The notes under the pieces were generated by a model. It saw only the letters and a program-made list of their open reading frames with translations. It ran no database searches and was not told where the DNA came from. Made by a program: the position numbers and the translations under genes. Positions 18,957 through 27,686 of a DNA stretch of 64,000 nt are shown in pieces. The DNA is from JBNNGK01 sp050268245 (lineage in GTDB: Bacteria; Pseudomonadota; Gammaproteobacteria; Enterobacterales; Enterobacteriaceae). How positions within the stretch are numbered: position 1 is the stretch's first letter; each line of letters begins with the position of its first letter. The DNA is taken from contig NZ_JBNNGK010000008.1 of the NCBI RefSeq assembly GCF_050268245.1, positions 62,001-126,000 on the forward strand. The letters are read 5' to 3'.

Positions 18957-20594
18957 ATGCAGTATCCCTTGAAACGTCAACCTTTATCCGTTCTTATCGC
19001 CGTCCTGGCAAGCATAACGGTGAGTCATGCGGTTAACGCGGCTAGCGTGCCTGTCGGTGTACAATTAGCGCAGCAGCAGAACATTGTGATTAATAACGGT
19101 TCAGAAGTCGCTTCACTGGATCCCCATAAAGTCGAGGGCAATCCTGAAAGTAATATTATTCTTAACCTGTTGGAAGGCTTGGTCAGTACCGATGCCAATG
19201 GCCACGTTGTGCCAGCAGTCGCGGAACGTTGGGAAAATAACGGTTTCAAAACGTGGACTTTCCATTTACGAAAGGATGCGGTGTGGAGTGACGGTTCGCC
19301 CGTTACCGCCCAAGATTTCGTTTACAGTTGGCAACGGTTGGCTGATCCTAACGTTGGTTCGCCTTACGCCAGTTACCTGCAATACGCAAAAGTTGAAAAT
19401 GCCGATGAGGTTATCGGTGGGAAAAAGTCCCCGCATGCGTTGGGAGTCAAGGCTATTGACCAACGCACGTTGCAACTTACCTTAAGCGAACCTGTGCCGT
19501 ATGTGCTGAGTATGCTCACTCATACCTCAATGAAGCCGGTCAAACAATCGGTGGTTGAGAAGTTTGGCGATAAGTGGACGCTGCCTGAAAATTACGTAGG
19601 TAACGGTGCTTATCGGTTGAAAAACTGGGTAGTGAATGAACGTATTGTGCTGGTACGTAATCCCGCCTATTGGAATAATAAGGCGACGGTTATTGAGCAG
19701 GCCACTTTTTTGCCAATAGCGTCTGAGGTCAGTGACGTAAACCGTTATCGTAGTGGTGAGATAGATATCACCAACAGCGCTATCCCGCCCACGTTGTTTA
19801 ACAAGATGAAGCGCGACATCCCTGACCAACTGCACGTTAATCCCTATCTCTGTACATTCTATTATGAAATTAACAATCAACGTGCGCCGTTTAGCGATGC
19901 TCGCGTTCGTGAAGCCATTAAGTTAACGCTCGACCGCGATATCATCGCCAACAAGATTATGGGGCAAGGGCAGATTCCTGCTTACCGTTTCACGCCGAGC
20001 TTTACCGAAGGCGGTCACTTCACGCAGCCAGCATGGGCAGGTTGGACGCAAGAACAACGTAACCAGCGAGCCAAGCAGCTATTAGCAGCGGCGGGGTACA
20101 ACGCGGCTAAACCACTTAGCTTTAAATTGCTTTACAACACGTCAGATCAGAATAAACAGCAGGCGATTGCCGCAGCCTCAATGTGGCAGAAAAACCTTGG
20201 TGCGAATGTCACGTTGGAAAATCAGGAATGGAAAACGTCATTAGAAAGTCGTCGCCAAGGCCAATTCGATGTGGCGCGAGCAACGTGGTGCGGCGATTAT
20301 AATGAGCCAAGCGCCTTCCTCAATCTGGCGCTTTCAAACAGCAGCAATAATACCCTGTTCTATAAAAATGCCTCTTTTGATGCGCTGATGGCGACCAGTT
20401 TGCAGGCGCCGGACGCCAACGCGCGTGCCGTCATTTATCAGCAGGCGGAAAATTTATTGGATAAAGATTCAGCATTAATCCCGGTTTATTATCGCGTCAG
20501 CGCACGTTTGATTAAGCCGACGGTGGGTGGGTTCTCCGGGAAAGATCCGCAGGATTACATCGATGTGAAGAACTTATACATCATCAAGCAGTGA
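18957..20594 (+). CDS. oppA: Oligopeptide ABC transporter substrate-binding protein (first OppA paralogue)
   Basis: 545-residue periplasmic binding protein of the SBP_bac_5 family, with a signal peptide ending VSHAVNAA. It captures peptides for the OppBCDF permease. Conserved signatures include NNGSEVASLDPHKVEG, ASPYASYLQYA-type and ADYNEPS-like (GDYNEPS) segments. It is more diverged from E. coli OppA than the second copy. Strong Shine-Dalgarno AAGGAG. It is a tandem duplicate of 20740-22377, and differences spread along the length show an old duplication that may have shifted peptide preference. Confidence 0.92.
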   Translation: MQYPLKRQPLSVLIAVLASITVSHAVNAASVPVGVQLAQQQNIVINNGSEVASLDPHKVEGNPESNIILNLLEGLVSTDANGHVVPAVAERWENNGFKTWTFHLRKDAVWSDGSPVTAQDFVYSWQRLADPNVGSPYASYLQYAKVENADEVIGGKKSPHALGVKAIDQRTLQLTLSEPVPYVLSMLTHTSMKPVKQSVVEKFGDKWTLPENYVGNGAYRLKNWVVNERIVLVRNPAYWNNKATVIEQATFLPIASEVSDVNRYRSGEIDITNSAIPPTLFNKMKRDIPDQLHVNPYLCTFYYEINNQRAPFSDARVREAIKLTLDRDIIANKIMGQGQIPAYRFTPSFTEGGHFTQPAWAGWTQEQRNQRAKQLLAAAGYNAAKPLSFKLLYNTSDQNKQQAIAAASMWQKNLGANVTLENQEWKTSLESRRQGQFDVARATWCGDYNEPSAFLNLALSNSSNNTLFYKNASFDALMATSLQAPDANARAVIYQQAENLLDKDSALIPVYYRVSARLIKPTVGGFSGKDPQDYIDVKNLYIIKQ

Positions 20595-20739
20595 GGGTAT
20601 TACACCGCGCCAACGGCGTGAGTAATATGGGGCGTTCGGTTGCTGCATTCGTTCCGCAGCGGTCGAATAAACAAAGCCTGACTAACGGGCAACGCAGGTT
20701 CCATGATGAATCTGTGATAATAAAAACTGGAGTATATGA

Positions 20740-22377
20740 ATGACCAACATCACGAAAAAAACATTGCTGGCTGCGGGCATTATTGCCGCGCTCGGTATCG
20801 CCAGTGCGGGAAGTGCATTTGCGGCCGTGGTGCCGTCAGGTGTACAGCTGGCCGAGAAACAAGAAATCGTCCGAAACAACGGTTCTGAAGTGCAATCGCT
20901 GGATCCACATAAAATTGAAGGGGTGCCAGAGAATAACGTCACCCGTGATTTGATCGAAGGGCTGACCAATAACGGCGTGAATGGGGAAATTAAACCCGGC
21001 GTAGCGGAAAGTTGGGATAATAAAGATTACAAAGTGTGGACTTTCCATCTGCGTAAAAATGCGAAATGGTCGAATGGTCAGCCAGTCACGGCGCAAGATT
21101 TTGTTTATAGCTGGCAGCGGCTGGTTGATCCGAATACGGCGTCACCTTACGCCAGTTATCTTCAATACGCGCACGTAGAAAACGTGGACGATATTATTGC
21201 CGGCAAAAAAGATAAATCCACGCTGGGTGTGAAAGCGATTGATGATCATACCTTCCAAGTGACATTGACCGAACCGGTGCCGTACTTGGTTGAAATGACG
21301 CCACACTACGCGATGAAACCCGTGAATAAAGACGTCGTAGAAAAGTTTGGTGAGAAGTGGACCCTGCCAGAAAACTACGTGAGTAACGGCGCTTACAAAT
21401 TAAAAGACTGGGTGGTCAATGAACGTATCGTTCTAGAGCGCAACCCTGAATATTGGGATAATGCGAATACCATCATTAATAAAGTGACCTTCCTGCCTAT
21501 TGCCTCTGAAGTGACGGACGTTAACCGTTATCGCACCGGCGAAATCGATATGACTTATAACAACATGCCGATCGAGTTGTTCCAGAAATTGAAAAAGGAT
21601 ATTCCTCAGGAAGTCCATGTTGATCCGTATCTTTGTACTTACTACTACGAAATAAACAACCAGAAAGCCCCGTTTACTGATGCTCGCGTGCGCGAAGCGC
21701 TGAAGTTAGGGCTGGATCGCGACATCATCGTTAACAAAGTGAAGAATCAAGGTGACCTGCCCGCTTATAGCTTCACTCCGCCGTATACTGATGGTGCCAA
21801 ACTGACACCACCGGCATGGTTTGGTTGGACGCAAGAGAAACGTAACGAAGAAGCGAAGAAGTTATTAGCTGAAGCCGGTTATGGCCCGAATAAGCCGTTG
21901 ACCTTCAGCCTGCTGTATAACACGTCCGATTTACACAAAAAACTCGCTATCGCGGCCGCGTCCATTTGGAAGCAAAACTTGGGCGTTAACGTCAAGCTGG
22001 TTAATCAGGAGTGGAAAACTTTCTTGGATACGCGCCATCAAGGAACCTACGATGTTTCCCGTGCTGGCTGGTGTGCTGATTACAATGAACCGAGCACCTT
22101 CCTCAATATGATGTTGTCGGATAGCAGCAGTAACACGCCTCACTATAAGAGTGAAACCTTTGATCGCCTGATGGCTGATGTCTTGACGGCCAAAACCAAA
22201 GACGAGCGTGCCGCGCTGTATCAAAAAGCCGAAGTTCAGTTGGATAAAGATTCGGCTATCGTTCCGGTCTATTACTACGTTAACGCCCGTTTAGTGAAGC
22301 CTTACGTTGGTGGTTATACCGGTAAAGACCCGTTAGATAACGTCTATAGCAAGAATTTGTACATTATCAAGCATTGA
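20740..22377 (+). CDS. oppA: Oligopeptide-binding protein OppA (second copy)
   Basis: 545 residues with signal peptide ending SAGSAFAA. The mature protein is close to E. coli OppA along its whole length (NNGSEVQSLDPHKIEGVPE, GWCADYNEPS, YIIKH terminus), so this is the orthologue and the first copy is the extra paralogue. It lies 145 bp after the first copy and 81 bp before oppB, with a hairpin at 22384-22410 that could reduce read-through, so binding protein is made in excess of permease. Confidence 0.96.
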   Translation: MTNITKKTLLAAGIIAALGIASAGSAFAAVVPSGVQLAEKQEIVRNNGSEVQSLDPHKIEGVPENNVTRDLIEGLTNNGVNGEIKPGVAESWDNKDYKVWTFHLRKNAKWSNGQPVTAQDFVYSWQRLVDPNTASPYASYLQYAHVENVDDIIAGKKDKSTLGVKAIDDHTFQVTLTEPVPYLVEMTPHYAMKPVNKDVVEKFGEKWTLPENYVSNGAYKLKDWVVNERIVLERNPEYWDNANTIINKVTFLPIASEVTDVNRYRTGEIDMTYNNMPIELFQKLKKDIPQEVHVDPYLCTYYYEINNQKAPFTDARVREALKLGLDRDIIVNKVKNQGDLPAYSFTPPYTDGAKLTPPAWFGWTQEKRNEEAKKLLAEAGYGPNKPLTFSLLYNTSDLHKKLAIAAASIWKQNLGVNVKLVNQEWKTFLDTRHQGTYDVSRAGWCADYNEPSTFLNMMLSDSSSNTPHYKSETFDRLMADVLTAKTKDERAALYQKAEVQLDKDSAIVPVYYYVNARLVKPYVGGYTGKDPLDNVYSKNLYIIKH

Positions 22378-22383
22378 TGCGGT

Positions 22384-22410
22384 GAGGGCCGTTGGCGATG
22401 CCAGCGGCTC
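22384..22410 (+). terminator. Intercistronic hairpin between oppA and oppB
   Basis: GAGGGCCGTTGGC and GCCAGCGGCTC form an imperfect stem-loop right after the oppA stop. No U run follows directly, so it is more likely an attenuator or mRNA 3'-end stabiliser than a full terminator. Confidence 0.55.
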
Positions 22411-22458
22411 AGTAAAAAATAATAAGCCGTTATCAGGCTAAAGCACAGGGTTAGGGCA

Positions 22459-23379
22459 ATGCTCAAATTTATACTTCGACGCCTGCTAGAGGCGATCCCG
22501 ACATTATTCATTCTTATTACCATTTCATTTTTTATGATGCGATTAGCGCCTGGCAGCCCGTTTACCGGTGAGCGGGCATTAGCGCCGGAAGTCTTGGCCA
22601 ATATTGAAGCGAAATATCATTTAAATGATCCAATCTGGAAACAGTACGGCCATTATTTAGTGCAGCTTGCGCATGGCGATTTCGGTCCTTCCTTTAAGTA
22701 CAAAGATTATTCGGTGAATGACTTGGTTGCGGGTTCATTCCCTGTATCGGCCAAGTTAGGGGCTGCAGCATTTATTTTGGCGGTGCTGTTTGGCGTTAGC
22801 GCAGGGGTGATCGCGGCGCTCAAACAAAATACCAAGTGGGATTATGCGGTGATGGGGTTTGCTATGACCGGGGTAGTAATACCCAGCTTCGTGGTTGCTC
22901 CTCTGTTGGTACTGGTGTTTGCGATTACCTTGAGGTGGTTACCGGGCGGTGGTTGGAATGGTGGCGCGCTGCAATACATGATTCTGCCAATGGTTGCATT
23001 ATCATTGGCGTATATTGCCAGCATTGCGCGTATCACGCGTGGCTCGATGATTGAAGTGCTGCATTCCAATTTTATCCGTACCGCGCGCGCTAAAGGTTTG
23101 CCGATGCGTCGCATTATTTTCCGTCATGCATTAAAGCCTGCATTGTTGCCCGTATTGTCCTACATGGGGCCCGCATTTGTCGGCATTATTACCGGATCAA
23201 TGGTGATTGAAACTATTTACGGTTTACCGGGGATCGGGCAATTGTTTGTGAATGGTGCACTAAACCGTGATTATTCGCTGGTGCTGAGCCTGACCATTTT
23301 GGTGGGGGGCTTGACGATCTTGTTTAATGCGATCGTTGATGTGCTGTATGCCGTAATCGATCCAAAAATTCGTTATTAA
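22459..23379 (+). CDS. oppB: Oligopeptide permease membrane subunit OppB
   Basis: 306-residue inner-membrane permease, one of two forming the transport channel. Six predicted helices and the EAA loop for coupling to the ATPases (ARAKGLPMRRIIFRHALKPA, around residue 210) are seen. ATG preceded by a weak AGGG. It is followed by oppC after 17 bp. Confidence 0.97.
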   Translation: MLKFILRRLLEAIPTLFILITISFFMMRLAPGSPFTGERALAPEVLANIEAKYHLNDPIWKQYGHYLVQLAHGDFGPSFKYKDYSVNDLVAGSFPVSAKLGAAAFILAVLFGVSAGVIAALKQNTKWDYAVMGFAMTGVVIPSFVVAPLLVLVFAITLRWLPGGGWNGGALQYMILPMVALSLAYIASIARITRGSMIEVLHSNFIRTARAKGLPMRRIIFRHALKPALLPVLSYMGPAFVGIITGSMVIETIYGLPGIGQLFVNGALNRDYSLVLSLTILVGGLTILFNAIVDVLYAVIDPKIRY

Positions 23380-23396
23380 GCTGGAGCACGCCAATA

Positions 23397-24302
23397 ATGT
23401 TGACTAAAAAGAACAGCGAAGCTCTGGAAAACTTCAGCGAAAAGCTCGAAGTAGAAGGGCGTAGCTTATGGCAAGATGCGCGCCGTCGGTTTATGAATAA
23501 CCGTGCAGCCGTCAGCAGCCTGTTTGTACTGGTATTGATCGCGTTGTTTGTGATTGTAGCACCTTGGCTGTCACAATTTACCTATGACGATACCGATTGG
23601 GAGATGATGTCTGCGGCGCCAGACTTGGCGAGCTCGCACTATTTCGGTACGGATTCCTCCGGCCGCGATCTATTAGTGCGTGTGGCCATCGGCGGACGCA
23701 TCTCGTTGATGGTGGGCATAGCCGCAGCGCTGGTGGCGGTCGTCGTTGGTACACTCTACGGATCGCTTTCCGGTTACCTTGGCGGTAAAACCGACTCGGT
23801 GATGATGCGGTTATTAGAGATCCTCAACTCCTTTCCGTTCATGTTCTTTGTGATCCTGCTAGTCACCTTTTTCGGTCAGAATATTCTGCTGATCTTTGTG
23901 GCGATCGGCATGGTGTCGTGGTTAGACATGGCGCGTATTGTGCGTGGACAAACGCTGAGTTTGAAACGCAAAGAGTTTATTGAAGCGGCGCTGGTCGGCG
24001 GGGTTTCCACCCGCAATATTGTATTGCGCCATATTGTGCCGAATGTGCTGGGTGTGGTTGTCGTGTATGCGTCGCTATTGGTGCCGAGTATGATCTTGTT
24101 CGAATCTTTCCTCAGTTTCTTGGGGCTGGGTACGCAGGAACCCTTGAGCAGTTGGGGTGCATTGCTGAGCGATGGCGCTAATTCGATGGAAGTGTCACCG
24201 TGGCTGCTGTTGTTCCCTGCGGGCTTCTTGGTTGTCACTCTATTTTGTTTCAACTTTATCGGCGATGGCTTGCGTGATGCCCTCGACCCGAAAGATCGTT
24301 AA
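23397..24302 (+). CDS. oppC: Oligopeptide permease membrane subunit OppC
   Basis: 301-residue partner of OppB. It has a long cytoplasmic N-terminal segment (SEKLEVEGRSLWQDARRRF), then six helices with the EAA loop (EAALVGGVSTRNIVLRHIVPN). Very close to the E. coli protein (302 residues). A GGAG motif precedes the ATG. oppD begins 11 bp after its stop. Confidence 0.97.
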   Translation: MLTKKNSEALENFSEKLEVEGRSLWQDARRRFMNNRAAVSSLFVLVLIALFVIVAPWLSQFTYDDTDWEMMSAAPDLASSHYFGTDSSGRDLLVRVAIGGRISLMVGIAAALVAVVVGTLYGSLSGYLGGKTDSVMMRLLEILNSFPFMFFVILLVTFFGQNILLIFVAIGMVSWLDMARIVRGQTLSLKRKEFIEAALVGGVSTRNIVLRHIVPNVLGVVVVYASLLVPSMILFESFLSFLGLGTQEPLSSWGALLSDGANSMEVSPWLLLFPAGFLVVTLFCFNFIGDGLRDALDPKDR

Positions 24303-24313
24303 GGAGTGGTACC

Positions 24314-25330
24314 ATGAGCACGATTGAAACCCCCCAAGACCCAACGAGCCATGCGGAACAAGCATCCCCCTTATTAGATGTCCAGGATCTGCGTGTCACG
24401 TTTGCTACTCCGGATGGCGATGTCACCGCGGTTAATGATCTCAATTTCGATCTACGCGCGGGCGAAACGCTTGGTATCGTCGGTGAGTCGGGTTCAGGTA
24501 AATCACAAACCGCATTTGCTCTGATGGGCTTGCTAGCCAGTAATGGCCGCATTAGCGGTTCGGCTAAATTCAACGGCCGTGAAATTCTCAACCTGCCCGA
24601 AAATCAGCTCAATAAACTGCGAGCGGAAGAGATTTCGATTATTTTCCAAGACCCAATGACCTCACTTAACCCTTACATGCGCGTTGGCGAGCAACTGATA
24701 GAAGTGCTGATGCTGCATAAAAAAATGAGTAAAAGTGAAGCATTCGAAGAGTCGGTGCGTATGTTGGATGCGGTGAAAATGCCAGAAGCGCGTAAACGCA
24801 TGCGTATGTATCCACATGAATTCTCTGGCGGGATGCGCCAGCGCGTTATGATCGCGATGGCATTGCTGTGCCGGCCAAAACTGTTGATTGCCGATGAACC
24901 GACGACCGCATTGGATGTGACGGTACAGGCGCAAATCATGACGTTGCTGAATGAATTAAAGCGTGAGTTCAACACGGCCATTATTATGATTACGCATGAT
25001 TTAGGCGTGGTTGCGGGCATCTGTAATAAGGTGTTGGTGATGTACGCCGGTCGTACCATGGAATACGGTAGCGCGCGTGATGTATTTTATCATCCGAGCC
25101 ATCCGTACTCGATAGGTTTGCTCAATGCAGTCCCGCGTTTAGACGCTGAAGGTGAATCCTTGATGACCATTCCTGGTAATCCACCCAACCTGCTGCGTTT
25201 GCCGAAAGGCTGTCCGTTCCAACCGCGTTGTCCTTACGCCATGGAGCAGTGCGCCAGCACACCGCCGTTAGAGCAATTTGGCGACCGACGCTTGCGCGCT
25301 TGTTTCAAACCGTTGGAGGCATTGGCATGA
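24314..25330 (+). CDS. oppD: Oligopeptide transporter ATPase OppD
   Basis: 338-residue ABC ATPase: Walker A GESGSGKS near residue 57, signature motif SGGMRQR, Walker B LLIADEPT, and the H-loop MITHD. The C-terminal oligopeptide extension has the four-cysteine segment (CPFQPRCPYAMEQC...C) that binds an iron-sulfur cluster in homologous systems. Its stop overlaps the oppF start (ATGA). Confidence 0.97.
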   Translation: MSTIETPQDPTSHAEQASPLLDVQDLRVTFATPDGDVTAVNDLNFDLRAGETLGIVGESGSGKSQTAFALMGLLASNGRISGSAKFNGREILNLPENQLNKLRAEEISIIFQDPMTSLNPYMRVGEQLIEVLMLHKKMSKSEAFEESVRMLDAVKMPEARKRMRMYPHEFSGGMRQRVMIAMALLCRPKLLIADEPTTALDVTVQAQIMTLLNELKREFNTAIIMITHDLGVVAGICNKVLVMYAGRTMEYGSARDVFYHPSHPYSIGLLNAVPRLDAEGESLMTIPGNPPNLLRLPKGCPFQPRCPYAMEQCASTPPLEQFGDRRLRACFKPLEALA

Positions 25331-26328
25331 ATACCGCAACTGAAAAGAAAGTGTTGCTTGAAGTCGCCGATCTTAAAGTGCACTTCGACATTTACGATGA
25401 TAAACAGTGGTTTTGGCAGCCACCGAAAACCCTCAAGGCGGTTGATGGCGTAACGTTGCGCTTGTTCGAAGGTGAAACACTGGGCGTCGTGGGGGAATCC
25501 GGCTGCGGTAAATCGACATTTGCTCGTGCCATTATTGGTTTGGTGAAAGCGACCAGTGGCAGAGTGGCGTGGTTAGGCAAAGACTTGCTGGGTATGAACG
25601 ATGCTGACTGGCGCAAAACCCGCAGCGATATTCAGATGATATTTCAGGACCCGTTGGCGTCGCTTAACCCACGCATGACCATCGGCGAGATCATTGCTGA
25701 ACCGTTGCGCACTTACTATCCCAAAATGCCGCGCCAGGAAGTGAAAGACAAAGTTAAAGCGATGATGTTGAAAGTTGGCCTGCTGCCTAACTTGATTAAC
25801 CGCTATCCGCATGAGTTTTCTGGTGGCCAATGTCAGCGTATTGGCATTGCGCGGGCATTAATACTGGAACCCAAACTGGTTATTTGTGATGAGCCCGTTT
25901 CCGCTCTAGATGTGTCCATTCAAGCGCAAGTGGTTAATCTGTTGCAGCAACTACAGCGCGAAATGGGTCTGTCGTTGATCTTTATTGCTCACGATTTGGC
26001 GGTAGTGAAGCATATTTCTGACCGCGTGCTGGTCATGTATTTGGGGCACGCCGTGGAGTTGGGCACCTATGATGAGGTGTACCATAATCCACAACACCCT
26101 TATACCAAAGCGCTGATGTCTGCGGTGCCGGTTCCCGATCCCGACAAAGAGCAGGTAAAGCAGATCCAGTTGCTGGAGGGGGAGTTGCCATCGCCGATTA
26201 ATCCGCCGTCAGGTTGTGTGTTCCGCACTCGCTGCCCGATTGCCGGGCCGGAATGTGCGAAAACACGGCCGTTATTGGAGGGGAGCTTCTTGCACGCGGT
26301 ATCGTGTTTGAAAGTGGATCCGTTGTAA
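25327..26328 (+). CDS. oppF: Oligopeptide transporter ATPase OppF
   Basis: 333 residues from the ATG at 25327, which overlaps the oppD stop and matches the E. coli length (334); the longer frame from 25228 lies inside oppD. Walker A GESGCGKS, signature SGGQCQRIG, Walker B LVICDEPVSALD and C-terminal cysteines (CVFRTRCPIAGPEC) are intact. Last gene of the opp operon. Confidence 0.97.
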   Translation: MNTATEKKVLLEVADLKVHFDIYDDKQWFWQPPKTLKAVDGVTLRLFEGETLGVVGESGCGKSTFARAIIGLVKATSGRVAWLGKDLLGMNDADWRKTRSDIQMIFQDPLASLNPRMTIGEIIAEPLRTYYPKMPRQEVKDKVKAMMLKVGLLPNLINRYPHEFSGGQCQRIGIARALILEPKLVICDEPVSALDVSIQAQVVNLLQQLQREMGLSLIFIAHDLAVVKHISDRVLVMYLGHAVELGTYDEVYHNPQHPYTKALMSAVPVPDPDKEQVKQIQLLEGELPSPINPPSGCVFRTRCPIAGPECAKTRPLLEGSFLHAVSCLKVDPL

Positions 26329-26443
26329 ACGTTAAATAAAAATTAGTTAAACGGCGAAGGCATCAACGCTTTTGTCTGCTATATCGGTATTTCGGTGATT
26401 ATCAGCGCGGCAGAACGTAAACGCGCTGTGAAGTCATCGGTTC

Positions 26444-26465
26444 AGGGGCGAACATGTTCGCCCCT
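26444..26465. repeat. 22-bp perfect palindrome (AGGGGCG-type)
   Basis: Arms AGGGGCGAACA and its exact complement meet with no loop. Related AGGGGCG-type motifs occur inside the adjacent 110-bp repeat, imperfectly at about 27020-27040, and at 61272-61289. It is a candidate member of a dispersed intergenic palindrome family. It could also end opp transcription, but no T run follows. Confidence 0.7.
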
Positions 26466-26497
26466 ACCTTTTAGCAGAGCACCTCATTTGTGAGTAA

Positions 26498-27003
26498 CCT
26501 GACTTAATCATACCCGCACACTTTCGTAGGGGTGTGGCATGCCGCGCCGGTTAATATCGCTCAATGTTCTATCGCTATGGTTCAGCAGCGAGCCTAATTT
26601 ACCCGCAACCTGACTTAATCGTACCTGCTCACTTTCGTAGGGGCGTGGCAGCCGCGCCGGTTAATATCGCTCAATGCTCCATCGCTATGGTTCAGCAGCG
26701 AGCCTAATTTACCTGCAACCTGACTTAATCGTATCTGCTCACTTTAGTAGGGGCGTGGCAGCCGCGCCGGTTAATATCGCTCAATGCTCCATCGCTACGG
26801 TTCAGCAGCGAGCCTAATTTACCCGCAACCTGACTTAATCATACCCGTACACTTTAGTCGGGGCGTGGCACGCCGCGCCGGTTAATATCGCTCAATGTTC
26901 TATCGCTATGGTTCAGCAGCGAGCCTAATTTACCTGCAACCTGACTTAATCGTACCTGCTCACTTTAGTAGGGGCGTGGCATGCCGCGCCGGTTAATATC
27001 GCT
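26498..27003. repeat. Tandem array of a ~110-bp repeat, four full copies plus one partial
   Basis: Units start with CCTGACTTAATC at 26498, 26609, 26719, 26829 and 26940, giving spacings of 111, 110, 110 and 111 bp; the last is cut after about 64 bp. Each unit holds an imperfect palindrome (GGCGTGGCATGCCGCGCC in the fullest form), then GGTTAATATCGCTC and GTTCAGCAGCGAGCCTAATTT. Copies differ by scattered substitutions and a 1-bp indel in the palindrome centre. There is no spacer sequence, so this is not a CRISPR. It lies between the converging opp operon and yciU. A diverged earlier unit may extend left to about 26473. Confidence 0.93.
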
Positions 27004-27307
27004 TTGCGTTTGGAACGTGGCAAACATGTTCGATCCCTACGCGTGGCAATGAAGTCAAAATATCAGTTACCGGGGCATATTGTCTTAAAAGCGCAGCGAA
27101 CGATGCCCGGTGGCAACGGATTCGAGGAGGGGGCGGTGAAACTAACTGGTCATCTTAAGCGGGGGGATGGCTCGGACCATTAACCAATACAAGAGGAAAG
27201 GGTGTTCAGAGCGAATAAGTCAATGAGAGAAGAATGGTGTTACAAAGCAATAAGTCATGCCGCTCAGGTTGAGCCGAACGGCAGATTCGTTTACATACAG
27301 AACGAAT
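27004..27307. other. Gap between the repeat array and yciU
   Basis: No credible gene. A degenerate palindrome (CAAACATGTTCG) follows the array at about 27022-27033, and CCGGGGCAT...ATGCCCGG around 27071-27112 could form a hairpin. The rest is unremarkable. Confidence 0.4.
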
Positions 27308-27631
27308 TTATTCTTTCCATAAGATATGGCAGAGCTTGTGATCTTTTTCACGGCACAGTAAAACGCGAGCATATACATCATTGATGGGTTCGCCATCGGA
27401 ATCGGCCAAGCCAATAACGACTTCCGCAAAGAAATCTGGGTTCAGATCGAAATCTACATGCTCGCTCCAGTCTTCGGATGGATCGTACAACTCGGCACCA
27501 CCCCGTTCTTCAAACTGAAGGTTAAACAGTAAAATATCCGCCGGATCCAGATTATCGCCAGCTAACTCCAAGAAAATATCGTATGCCTGTTCCAGCGTTT
27601 CATCTTCTGTAAGGCGGTTATTCAAATCCAT
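27308..27631 (-). CDS. yciU: DUF440 double-stranded-DNA-mimic protein YciU
   Basis: 107 residues from the ATG at 27631 (MDLNNRLTEDETLEQAYDIF), which fits E. coli YciU and has AGGA just upstream; ten extra in-frame codons have no family match. The protein is very acidic, as expected of the DUF440 family, described in H. influenzae as a DNA mimic that binds HU. The function here is unproven. It lies 55 bp after the cardiolipin synthase gene on the same strand. Confidence 0.93.
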   Translation of the reverse strand: MDLNNRLTEDETLEQAYDIFLELAGDNLDPADILLFNLQFEERGGAELYDPSEDWSEHVDFDLNPDFFAEVVIGLADSDGEPINDVYARVLLCREKDHKLCHILWKE

Positions 27632-27686
27632 AAAAAATCCTGACAACGAATGATTTGGCATTATTAAACCACGCTCGCATCATCAT

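Noticed and set aside
18957..22377. oppA duplication as an assembly artefact
   Set aside because: The copies differ along their whole length at both DNA and protein level, with different signal peptides, so they are true paralogues.
26498..27003. CRISPR array
   Set aside because: The 110-bp unit repeats end to end without unique spacers, the period is too long, and no cas genes are nearby.
27202..27384. 60-codon + strand frame overlapping yciU
   Set aside because: It runs antisense into a well-supported conserved gene and has no similarity.
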